Source of the DNA: Anaerolineales bacterium UBA7227
GTDB lineage: Bacteria > Chloroflexota > Anaerolineae > Anaerolineales > Villigracilaceae
Length of the DNA: 19,497 nt
NCBI GenBank assembly: GCA_002473085.1
Contig: DKTP01000124.1
Location: 1-19,497 of the forward strand
Direction of reading: 5' to 3'
In this document: one piece after another, positions 5,989 to 12,981 of the stretch
Numbering within the stretch: the stretch's first letter is position 1
Layout: each line of letters opens with the position of its first letter
The notes under the pieces: model-generated
The model's input: the letters and a program-made list of their open reading frames with translations, nothing else
What the model was told of the DNA's origin: nothing
Databases searched by the model: none
Position numbers and translations under genes: made by a program

Positions 5989-7032
5989 ATGACCGCCTAC
6001 ATCGCCCGGCGCCTGACCCAGACCATCGGCCTGCTCTTCCTGCTGAGCGTTGTGTTCTTCGCGCTGGTCAATCTCGCGCCGGGCGGACCGCTGGCCGGGC
6101 AGGGACAAAGCCGCCATGTCCGCCCGGAAAAGATCGCCATCCTCAAGCGCCAACTCGGGCTGGATAAACCCCTGCCGACCCAATATCTCATCTGGCTGGC
6201 GGGCAACGACTGGATGAAAGTGGACGCCGACGGCGACGGACTCCTCGAAAGTTACGGCACGCGGCGGGGAATCCTGCGCGGCGACTTCGGCTTCTCGTTC
6301 CGCTCGCGCCAGCCCGTCCTGGCCGAGATCGCCCAGAAACTGCCCAACACCATCTACCTGATGAGCGTCACGCTGCTGACCGCGCTCCTCATCGCCGTTC
6401 CCATCGGAATCCTTTCCGCCATCCGCCAGTATTCCAGCTTCGACATCGCCGCCACCACCTTTTCGTTCGCGGGGCAGGCCATCCCCGAATTCTGGCTGGG
6501 ACTGATTCTCATCATCGTCTTCTACGGCTGGCTGAAGAATCCGTTCACCGGCGAGCCGCTCCTGCCCGCGGGCGGGATGATGTCCATCCACGCGCAGGGA
6601 CTGGCGCTCGGCGACCGCCTGGCCCATCTCGTCCTGCCGGTCGCCACCGGCGCGTTGGGCTGGATCGCCTGGTACTCGCGCTTCCTGCGCTCCAGCATGT
6701 TGGACGTGATGCACAAAGACTACCTTCGCGCCGCGCGCGCCAAGGGCGCGTCGGAGCGGCTGGTCGTCTTCAAACACGCGCTGCGCAACGCGTTGATCCC
6801 CCTCGTCACCATCCTGGCGCTGGATGCGCCATACATCTTCAGCGGGGCGGTCTTCGTGGAGTTTCTCTTCGCCTGGCCGGGCATGGGACGCCTGTATTAC
6901 CAGGCCGCGCTCAACCGCGACTATCCCATCCTGCTGGCGGTATTGATCATCGGCGCGGCGCTGATCATCCTCTCCAACCTGCTGGCCGACATTCTGTACG
7001 CGCTGCTCGACCCGCGCGTGCGCTACGAGTGA
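5989..7032 (+). CDS. ABC transporter permease, DppB/OppB type
   Basis: The 347-residue inner-membrane permease begins MTAYIARRLTQTIGLLFLLS, the classic DppB first helix. The first periplasmic loop follows, then the BPD_transp_1 domain (about 115-345) with further helices. The EAA-type coupling loop is RAARAKGASERLVVFKHALR near residues 245-264. The first periplasmic loop carries an insertion with DADGDGLLE at 79-87, a DxDxDG calcium-binding-like motif not present in the short DppB proteins of enterobacteria. The start follows the SBP stop by six bases with no clear Shine-Dalgarno, which implies translational coupling. With the downstream DppC-type permease it forms the heterodimeric channel. 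Confidence 0.93.
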   Translation: MTAYIARRLTQTIGLLFLLSVVFFALVNLAPGGPLAGQGQSRHVRPEKIAILKRQLGLDKPLPTQYLIWLAGNDWMKVDADGDGLLESYGTRRGILRGDFGFSFRSRQPVLAEIAQKLPNTIYLMSVTLLTALLIAVPIGILSAIRQYSSFDIAATTFSFAGQAIPEFWLGLILIIVFYGWLKNPFTGEPLLPAGGMMSIHAQGLALGDRLAHLVLPVATGALGWIAWYSRFLRSSMLDVMHKDYLRAARAKGASERLVVFKHALRNALIPLVTILALDAPYIFSGAVFVEFLFAWPGMGRLYYQAALNRDYPILLAVLIIGAALIILSNLLADILYALLDPRVRYE

Positions 7033-7967
7033 GAGACGCGTTGAAGGAAACCGCCTCCCCCGTTCAGAACGAAGCGGCCCCCCCCGCCAGCGCGGGACAG
7101 GCCGTGTGGAAGCGCTTCCGCCGCCACCCGGGCGCCATCGGCGGATCGGTCGTCCTCGGATTGTTGATTCTGCTGGCGCTGCTCGCGCCGCTTTCCCCAT
7201 ACAGCGCCACCGCCTCCAACACGCCCGAAAAATACCAGCCGCCCTCCTGGTCTCACCCAATGGGAACCGACGCCATGGGCCGCGACCTGTTGACGCGCGT
7301 CCTATACGGCGGGAGGATTTCGCTCATGGTTGGGCTGCTGGTGGTCTGCATCTCGCTTGCCATCGGCGTCCCCATCGGCGCCATCGCGGGCTATTATGGC
7401 GGCTGGCTCGACAACGTCCTGATGCGCCTGACCGACGCCTTCCTCTCCCTGCCCTCGTTTCTCGTCCTGATCCTGTTGAGCGCCATCCTGCGCGAGACCA
7501 ACGCGCCGCTCCTCGAGCGCAACAGCGTGTTCACCATCAGCCTGGTGATCGGCGTCTTCGGCTGGATGACCTTCGCGCGGCTGGTGCGCGCCGCCTTCCT
7601 CACGCTGCGCGAACTGGACTTCGTGTCGGCGGTACGCGCCCTGGGAGGCTCTGACCGCTGGATCATCCTCCGTCACATCCTGCCCAACGCCATCGGCCCC
7701 ATCATCGTGGAAGCCACGCTCGACCTGGGCTACGCCATCATCCAGGAATCGGGACTGAGTTTTCTGGGTTTCGGCATCCAGCAGCCCACGCCCTCGTGGG
7801 GCAACCTGCTTGACAACGCGCAGGAACACTTCACCAAATACCCCTGGCTGGGAATCTTCCCCGGACTGATGATCTTCCTCGCCATCATCTCGGTCAACTA
7901 CATCGGCGACGGCCTGCGCGATGCCTACGATCCCTACAAAATGCTCGACCTGGTGGGAGAGCGGTAA
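7029..7967 (+). CDS. ABC transporter permease, DppC/OppC type
   Basis: The 312-residue permease starts with GTG at 7029, overlapping the stop of the preceding permease in the sequence GTGA, a typical coupled start. A soluble N-terminal tail (about 1-35) leads to an OppC-like first helix. The family signature MGTDAMGRDLLTRVLYGGRI precedes the BPD_transp_1 domain, and the EAA loop is SAVRALGGSDRWIILRHILP near 200-219. It pairs with the DppB-type subunit to form the pore. No DppD/DppF ATPase gene follows: the next gene is an NLR-like protein. The energising subunits must be encoded elsewhere or shared with another transporter. No intrinsic terminator follows, so read-through into the next gene is possible. 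Confidence 0.93.
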   Translation: MRDALKETASPVQNEAAPPASAGQAVWKRFRRHPGAIGGSVVLGLLILLALLAPLSPYSATASNTPEKYQPPSWSHPMGTDAMGRDLLTRVLYGGRISLMVGLLVVCISLAIGVPIGAIAGYYGGWLDNVLMRLTDAFLSLPSFLVLILLSAILRETNAPLLERNSVFTISLVIGVFGWMTFARLVRAAFLTLRELDFVSAVRALGGSDRWIILRHILPNAIGPIIVEATLDLGYAIIQESGLSFLGFGIQQPTPSWGNLLDNAQEHFTKYPWLGIFPGLMIFLAIISVNYIGDGLRDAYDPYKMLDLVGER

Positions 7968-8082
7968 CCGAGCGTCGTCTCCCCCGGCAAAAAAGGCAGG
8001 GAAAAAGCCCCTTACAAGAACGCAAGCCACAGAAAGCGGGAATTCGATATACTCCAGTTACGCGCAACGCGTAGAGGTGAAG

Positions 8083-10839
8083 ATGCCTAAACGACGCGAA
8101 AGCATCGCCGAACTGCAAGCCAAGATCGCCAGCCTTGAAAACCTGCGCCCCGAACTGGGCGACGACATCGTAAACCAGAAAATTGACGAACTGCGGGCGC
8201 GTATTCAGGCTGGCAGCGCCTCGGCCAAAAGCCGCAAACGCCCCGCCGGGCGCGGCCAGAGCCTCCAAAGCGGGGATTCGAGCGTGGCCGTCCAGGGGGA
8301 TGTGAACGACAGCGCCATCTTCCACGCCCAGACGGTCGTCATCGCCGACCGCTTCTGGCGCGGACAAACATCCTCCCTGCCCGCTCCCGACCTGAAACAA
8401 GCCACTGCCTCCTACCTCGCCTACCTCGTAGACCGTCACAACTACCTCAGCCTGAAAGGTATGGGCGTGGCAGACCGCATCCCCCTGCGCCTCCCCCTGC
8501 TGGATGTATACGTGCCGCTCAAGGCCCGCCTCGAACTGCCCGAAGGCGAGACCTGGAAACGCGATCTCAGCCTGGCCGGGCGCCTCCCCACCGACGAAGA
8601 CTCCCAGCCCCTGCGCCTCAGCGAACCCCTGCCCCTGCTCAACATCCTCAGCCAGCGCTCCGGCCTCATCATCCTCGGCGACCCCGGCGCGGGCAAGACC
8701 ACCTTCCTGAAATACCTGGCCCTGCTGCTGGCGCGCGGCGAGGGCCGCCTCGTCGGACTCGAAGACCGCCTCCCCATCCTCCTGCCGCTGGCGGCCTACG
8801 CCAACGCCCTCCAGGAGGCGGACGTGCGCCTCGACGACTTCATCGCCGAATACTTCTCAGACATCGGCGCGGACCATTCCATCGGTCCCATGCTGGCCGA
8901 GGCCCTGCGCGCCGGCCGCGCCCTCATCCTCCTCGACGGCCTCGACGAGGTGCGCGACCTGAACCTGCGCAACACCGTCGTCGAACGCGTGATGGACTTC
9001 TTCGCCTTCCACCGCCGCCCCGGCAACAAATTCGTCCTCACCAGCCGCATCGTCGGCTACCGCGCCGTGCGTCCCTCCGCGGAGGGACTGCTGGAATGCA
9101 CCCTCGTGGACTTCGACGACAGCGAAATCGAGGAATTCGTCCAACGCTGGATGGCCGCCATCGAAAAACAGGCGCAGGGCGACACCGACGTGGCGCGCGG
9201 CGACGCCGACCAGGACCGCCGCGAACTGCTCGACGCCATCTACCAGAACGCCGGCGTGCGGCGGCTGGCCTCCACGCCCCTCTTGCTGACCATCCTCGCG
9301 CTGATGAAACGCCAGGGCGTGACCCTGCCCGAGCGGCGCGTCCAACTCTACGACCAATACGTGACGACTCTCCTCTCCACCTGGAACCGCGCCCGCTCCC
9401 TCAGCGGACGCGCCCCCAGCCGCGACCTCGACGAACTGCAAACCGTGCGCGTCCTCGCCCCGCTGGCGCTGTGGATGCACGAGATCAGCCCCGGCGTAGG
9501 ACTGGTCAAGCGCGAAGAACTGGGGCGCAAACTGGAGGAGATCTTCAAAGAACAGGGCAGCCCCTCGCCCGCCAACGCGGCCCGCCAATTCCTGCAAGAC
9601 GTGCGCGAACACGCCGCGCTCCTGCTCGAACGCGGCCCCGGCGAATTCGGCTTCATCCACCTCACATTCGAAGAATACCTCTCGGCTGCGGCCCTGGCCC
9701 TGAAAGGCCAGGGCGAAGCCAAACCCATCGCCGAAGCCCTGCTCCGGCATGTGGGCGAGCAGGCCTGGCGCGAAACCACCCTGCTCACCATCGGCTACAT
9801 CGGCGTCCGGCAGCAACTCTCCAAAGTGGCCGGCGAAGTGGTCGAATTACTGGCCGGCTCCAAAGACGGCGCGCCGGGCGAGGCCGCCGTCCTGGCGGGC
9901 GAAGCGGTGCTGGACACCTGGCCGGGCGGCGTCCCGCTCCAGAGCAAGGACCGCGTCCTGCTAGCGCTCGCCCCCACAATGCAAAAAGCCGAAGTCCACC
10001 CCGACCTGAGACGGCGCGCCGGGCTGCTGCTCGGACGCCTCGGCTGGCGTCCGCCCGACCTGGATCGGTTCATGGAGATCGCGGCGGGAGAGTTCCTCTT
10101 CGGCGCGAAAAAAGACAAGGTCAGAATCGAGAATCGCTTCTGGATCGCCAAATATCCCGTCACGAACGGACAGTTTGCCCGCTTCGTGCAGGCCGGCGGC
10201 TACCAGACCCGCGCCCTGTGGAGCGACATCGGCTGGGCCTGGCGCACAGGAAAATACGACGAACGCACGCTGGAGACGATAGAACGCGACTGGCTCGATC
10301 ATCGTCCGCAGACGCGGCGCAACGCGCCCTACTTCTGGTACAACATCGAACTGGGAAATCCCATCTTCCCGGTGGTGGGCGTCTCGTGGTATGAGGCCGA
10401 AGCCTACTGCAACTGGCTCGCCAAAAACGTGGTGGCCGTGCCAGACGGCTACACCGTGCGCCTGCCCAACACCACAGAATGGGAATTTGCCGCGCGCGGC
10501 CAGAACGGACACGAATATCCCTGGGGCGACGGCTTCGACAAAACCGCCGCCAACACCTGGGACAGCGACATCCAGGACGCGGGGCTGGGCGGCACAACGG
10601 CGGTCTGCACCTTCCCGCAGGGGACCAGCCCGGCGGGCGCCTGGGATATGAGCGGAAACGTCTGGGAATGGACCTGCTCGTGGTATGATGACGACCGCCG
10701 CTACCGCGTGGTGCGCGGCGGCTCGTGGATCGGCTACCAGTGGTTTGCCCGGGCCGCGTTCTGCAATTGGTCCATCCCGCTGACGTTCAACGACGACCTC
10801 GGCTTCCGCGTGGCGATCGCCCCGCTGGAAAGCCTGTAA
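8083..10839 (+). CDS. NLR-like NACHT NTPase with C-terminal FGE-sulfatase/C-lectin fold domain
   Basis: The 918-residue protein has, in order, a short charged coiled coil (about 1-45) and a basic linker. Then comes a Gly/Val motif SGDSSVAVQGDVNDSAIF (63-80), a pre-NACHT segment with YLVDRHNYLSLKGMG, and a NACHT domain with Walker A GDPGAGKTT (199-207), Walker B LILLDGLDEV (281-290) and sensor VLTSRIVGYR (318-327). A helical region spans about 330-655. The formylglycine-enzyme/C-lectin domain (about 660-915) shows PVVGVSWYEAEAYCNWL, RLPNTTEWEFAARG, MSGNVWEWT and VVRGGSW. Neither catalytic FGE cysteine is present, so ligand binding rather than catalysis is expected. Such STAND proteins act as conflict or signalling switches: binding triggers NTP-dependent oligomerisation. 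The start is set by GAGGTGA before ATG 8083; a TATACT at 8048 may be its -10. The following small gene shares its N-terminal motif. Confidence 0.92.
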   Translation: MPKRRESIAELQAKIASLENLRPELGDDIVNQKIDELRARIQAGSASAKSRKRPAGRGQSLQSGDSSVAVQGDVNDSAIFHAQTVVIADRFWRGQTSSLPAPDLKQATASYLAYLVDRHNYLSLKGMGVADRIPLRLPLLDVYVPLKARLELPEGETWKRDLSLAGRLPTDEDSQPLRLSEPLPLLNILSQRSGLIILGDPGAGKTTFLKYLALLLARGEGRLVGLEDRLPILLPLAAYANALQEADVRLDDFIAEYFSDIGADHSIGPMLAEALRAGRALILLDGLDEVRDLNLRNTVVERVMDFFAFHRRPGNKFVLTSRIVGYRAVRPSAEGLLECTLVDFDDSEIEEFVQRWMAAIEKQAQGDTDVARGDADQDRRELLDAIYQNAGVRRLASTPLLLTILALMKRQGVTLPERRVQLYDQYVTTLLSTWNRARSLSGRAPSRDLDELQTVRVLAPLALWMHEISPGVGLVKREELGRKLEEIFKEQGSPSPANAARQFLQDVREHAALLLERGPGEFGFIHLTFEEYLSAAALALKGQGEAKPIAEALLRHVGEQAWRETTLLTIGYIGVRQQLSKVAGEVVELLAGSKDGAPGEAAVLAGEAVLDTWPGGVPLQSKDRVLLALAPTMQKAEVHPDLRRRAGLLLGRLGWRPPDLDRFMEIAAGEFLFGAKKDKVRIENRFWIAKYPVTNGQFARFVQAGGYQTRALWSDIGWAWRTGKYDERTLETIERDWLDHRPQTRRNAPYFWYNIELGNPIFPVVGVSWYEAEAYCNWLAKNVVAVPDGYTVRLPNTTEWEFAARGQNGHEYPWGDGFDKTAANTWDSDIQDAGLGGTTAVCTFPQGTSPAGAWDMSGNVWEWTCSWYDDDRRYRVVRGGSWIGYQWFARAAFCNWSIPLTFNDDLGFRVAIAPLESL

Positions 10840-10909
10840 ATGGGACGGAGCGAGGCGCCCAGCAGAGACGGGCGCTTCGCGGCGAGCGCGCAACACGCAT
10901 TGCGTAAAA

Positions 10910-10925
10910 GACGTTCTCTAACGTC
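10910..10925. repeat. Inverted repeat between the NACHT gene and its small partner
   Basis: GACGTT (10910-10915) and AACGTC (10920-10925) flank CTCT. A second, G/C-rich inverted repeat lies just upstream: GCGCCC (10855-10860) with GGGCGC (10870-10875). Neither is followed by a T-run. They may be an operator or mRNA structures that set the ratio of the two proteins. Confidence 0.4.
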
Positions 10926-10965
10926 GGCTGACTTATGCAAGATGTCATGTAAACAAGGAGAGAAT

Positions 10966-11382
10966 ATGCCCACAAACAAACCATCCCGGCGCGCGGACCG
11001 CGTCGTCTCCGGCGGCGACGGAAGCATCGTCATCGGCGGCGACGTCAACAGCAGTGTGATCGTCTCCGGCGACCACAATCGCATCAACATTAAGTCCAAA
11101 TTCAGCGAAATCTACAGACAGGTGGACGAGCGCGCAGACCTGCCCGCCGCCGACAAAGCCGATCTCAAATCCGAATTACAAACCTTCGAAGACGAAGACA
11201 AGAAAGGCCCCGAGTCGAACGAAGGCTTCCTGGCCCAGCGCCTGCGCAACGTGAAGCGGATCGCGCCCGACATCCTGGAGGTCGCGCTCGCTACCATCGC
11301 CAACCCGGCCGCGGGGTTTGGGGTGATCGCGAAAAAAGTGGCGGAGAAGATGAAGGCGGAGAACGCGGCCGCGGCCAGATAA
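10966..11382 (+). CDS. Small NACHT-associated protein with shared Gly/Val motif and hydrophobic C-terminal helix
   Basis: The 138-residue protein has a basic start, then a Gly/Val/Asn repeat with GGDGSIVIGGDVNSSVIV at 16-33 followed by SGDHNRINI. This parallels residues 63-88 of the NACHT protein upstream (GDSSVAVQGDVNDSAIF) and suggests stacked short beta strands. A charged helical region (about 44-90) follows, then an amphipathic to hydrophobic helix APDILEVALATIANPAAGFG (100-119) and a Lys/Ala-rich tail. I recall similar small domains beside bacterial STAND proteins but cannot name a family. ATG 10966 is preferred because AAGGAGAG lies just upstream; an in-frame ATG at 10840 lacks a ribosome binding site. 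The adjacent shared motif implies physical partnership; a membrane-active effector is one possibility. Confidence 0.8.
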   Translation: MPTNKPSRRADRVVSGGDGSIVIGGDVNSSVIVSGDHNRINIKSKFSEIYRQVDERADLPAADKADLKSELQTFEDEDKKGPESNEGFLAQRLRNVKRIAPDILEVALATIANPAAGFGVIAKKVAEKMKAENAAAAR

Positions 11383-11430
11383 AGACCTTTTGAAACGGGC
11401 GCTGGCGCGGCGCTTTCTGCAGATCCTTCA

Positions 11431-11471
11431 AGCCGCGCGGCAGGCTGTCTGCCTGCCGCGCGGCTCTTTTT
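11431..11471 (+). terminator. Strong rho-independent terminator after the NACHT module
   Basis: A perfect 15-bp stem, AGCCGCGCGGCAGGC (11431-11445) with GCCTGCCGCGCGGCT (11451-11465), has a five-base loop and is followed by CTTTTT. It closes the NACHT/partner unit and insulates the fur gene. Confidence 0.95.
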
Positions 11472-11475
11472 GTTG

Positions 11476-11502
11476 TATACTTATTGCAACTTCTTGCATT
11501 AA
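11476..11502 (+). promoter_or_regulatory. -10 box and overlapping Fur-family operator palindrome
   Basis: TATACT (11476-11481) is a -10 candidate, although no good -35 box is seen within the terminator stem upstream. Directly overlapping its end is a 9-4-9 inverted repeat, TTATTGCAA (11481-11489) and TTGCATTAA (11494-11502), with one mismatch. It covers the expected transcription start and reaches the Shine-Dalgarno (AAGGAAA). TGCAA half-sites resemble operators of nickel-type Fur proteins as I recall them. Placement implies autorepression by the next gene's product. Confidence 0.6.
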
Positions 11503-11510
11503 GGAAATCC

Positions 11511-11930
11511 ATGACCTGCGGCTCCTATCTCATTGACCGGCTGCACGAACGCGGCTTCCGCATGACCTCCCAGCGGATGGCGATCCTGCACGCGCTCCGT
11601 CAGGCGGGCGGACATCTCCCGCCCACCGAGATCTACGCGCGGGCGCGGCGCGCCCAGCCCGGGTTGACGGAGGCCACCGTCTATCGCACGCTGGAATTTC
11701 TCGTCGAGAACGGATACGCTTTGGCCGCGCACGTCGGCGGCGGGAAATTGGTCTACGAATTGACGGAGGAAAACCATCATCACCTGATCTGTCGAAAATG
11801 CGGAAAGACTGTGTCGGTGGAAGCCGCGGCGTTGACGGGACTCTACGACCAGTTGAGCGCGTCCACGGGCTTCCAGTTGGACGCGAGGCACATCGCATTG
11901 TTGGGCATTTGCCCGGACTGTCAAAAGTAA
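11511..11930 (+). CDS. Fur-family metal-responsive repressor (probable Ni/Co regulator)
   Basis: The 139-residue cytoplasmic repressor has an N-terminal winged helix (1-80) with recognition helix GLTEATVYRTLEFL (51-64). The C-terminal dimerisation domain carries metal ligands: HHHLICRKCG (89-98, Cys94 and Cys97) and CPDC (Cys134-Cys137), which form the structural zinc site. Histidines 89-91 and 127 are sensor-site candidates. The Fur superfamily includes Fur, Zur, PerR, Mur and Nur; sequence alone does not decide the metal. Adjacent nickel/cobalt ECF transporter genes in the same direction suggest a Nur-like or cobalt-sensing role. ATG 11511 follows AAGGAAA; a longer in-frame start at 11484 would run through the palindrome and is not favoured. 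Confidence 0.9.
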   Translation: MTCGSYLIDRLHERGFRMTSQRMAILHALRQAGGHLPPTEIYARARRAQPGLTEATVYRTLEFLVENGYALAAHVGGGKLVYELTEENHHHLICRKCGKTVSVEAAALTGLYDQLSASTGFQLDARHIALLGICPDCQK

Positions 11931-11970
11931 CGCAATTTTCGAAATTGCGCCCGGCAAGTTGAAACTTGCC
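11931..11970. repeat. Two adjacent short hairpins between fur and cbiM
   Basis: CGCAATTT (11931-11938) pairs with AAATTGCG (11942-11949), and GGCAAGTT (11953-11960) pairs with AACTTGCC (11963-11970). The first begins at the base after the fur stop codon. They look like small dispersed palindromes. No T-run follows either, so transcription may continue from fur into cbiM. A TACAAT at 11972 has no matching -35. Confidence 0.55.
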
Positions 11971-12004
11971 CTACAATTGGCTTGTCGCAAGAAAGGAAAA
12001 TCGC

Positions 12005-12943
12005 ATGTACTTCTCTCCCGCTCCCCTCCACATCCCAGACGGGTTTCTCAACCTGGTCATCTCCCTGCTCTTCTGGGCGATCACCGCGGTCACCGTCGGG
12101 GTTGCCATCTCCAAAACGAACCAATCGCTCGGAGAAAAACAGATTCCCCTGATGGGCGTCATGGCGGCCTTCATCTTCGCCGCGCAGATGCTGAACTTCC
12201 CGGTCGCGGGCGGGACGTCGGGTCACTTCCTCGGCGGCGCGCTCGCGGCGATCGTCCTCGGTCCGTGGGCCGCGATCCTGGTGATGACCGCCGTCATCGC
12301 GGTGCAGGGACTGCTCTTCCAGGACGGCGGCCTGCTGGCGATGGGCGCCAACATCTTTAACATGGGACTGCTGACCGCCGCCGTCGGCTACGGACTCTAC
12401 CGCGCCGCAGCCGGACTTGGCAAGGGAGCGCGTTACGCGGCGGCCGGCGCCGCCGCGTGGATCGCGACGCTGGCGGCCGCGCTGGCGACCTCCCTGCAAC
12501 TTTGGCTGAGCGGAACCTCGCGCCTGGAGATCGTCCTCCCGGCCATGCTGGGCGTTCACGCGCTGATCGGGATCGGCGAGGCGCTCATCACCGTCGCCGC
12601 GCTGGCGTTCATCGAGCAGACGCGTCCCGACCTGCTGAGCGAAAAAGCGACCGCGGAAAAAGGCGGACGCGGCTGGGTGGCCGGCGGCGCGCTGGTCGCA
12701 TTGATCGCCGTGCTTCTCTCCCCGCTGGCTTCGGCCCATCCCGACGGCCTGGAGCGCGTGGCGGAAAACATCGGCTTCCTCGGGCAGGGACAATCCGCGC
12801 CCTACCAGATCCTGCCCGACTACACCATCCCCTTCCTCGGCGAAACGCCGCTGTCCACGATCGTGGCGGGCGCGGTCGGCGCGGTCGTGGTTTTGGGATT
12901 GATGGTGGTGGTCGGGACGAGTCTGAAAAAGAAAAGCGCGTAG
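12005..12943 (+). CDS. cbiM: ECF-type nickel/cobalt transporter S component, CbiM-CbiN (PDGLE) fusion
   Basis: The 312-residue membrane protein binds the metal ion for the energy-coupling-factor importer. The CbiM part (about 1-210) has LHIPDGFLN at the N-terminus and GGTSGHFLGG, with His9 and His74 separated by 65 residues, as are metal-binding His2 and His67 of NikM. After a linker with SEKATAEKGGRG, the C-terminal CbiN-like PDGLE domain (about 220-312) shows AHPDGLERVAENIGF and a final membrane helix. Fusion replaces a separate cbiN gene. The start at 12005 has AAGGAAAA upstream; this leaves seven residues before the position of the usual Met1, with no alternative start codon between. It is followed by cbiQ and cbiO. 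Substrate could be Ni or Co. Confidence 0.93.
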   Translation: MYFSPAPLHIPDGFLNLVISLLFWAITAVTVGVAISKTNQSLGEKQIPLMGVMAAFIFAAQMLNFPVAGGTSGHFLGGALAAIVLGPWAAILVMTAVIAVQGLLFQDGGLLAMGANIFNMGLLTAAVGYGLYRAAAGLGKGARYAAAGAAAWIATLAAALATSLQLWLSGTSRLEIVLPAMLGVHALIGIGEALITVAALAFIEQTRPDLLSEKATAEKGGRGWVAGGALVALIAVLLSPLASAHPDGLERVAENIGFLGQGQSAPYQILPDYTIPFLGETPLSTIVAGAVGAVVVLGLMVVVGTSLKKKSA

Positions 12944-12981
12944 GCCCGGCGACTCTCCCCGGCGCCGGTTACAATTCCCAC

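Noticed and set aside
7955..7983. Hairpin GGGAGA/TCTCCC overlapping the end of the second permease gene
   Set aside because: No T-run follows on the plus strand; the stem is 6 bp with a large loop, so it is not a supported terminator.
9691..9714. 9-bp inverted repeat GCCCTGGCC/GGCCAGGGC inside the NACHT gene
   Set aside because: Short, made of frequent codons in a G/C-rich gene, and without regulatory context; chance is sufficient.
11931..12004. Possible cobalamin riboswitch before cbiM
   Set aside because: The gap is only 74 bases and consists of two small hairpins; no B12-box-like sequence was seen.
12428..12470. G/C palindrome in cbiM (GCGGCGGCC and neighbours)
   Set aside because: It encodes an alanine/glycine-rich membrane stretch; the symmetry follows from GCC/GGC codon runs.
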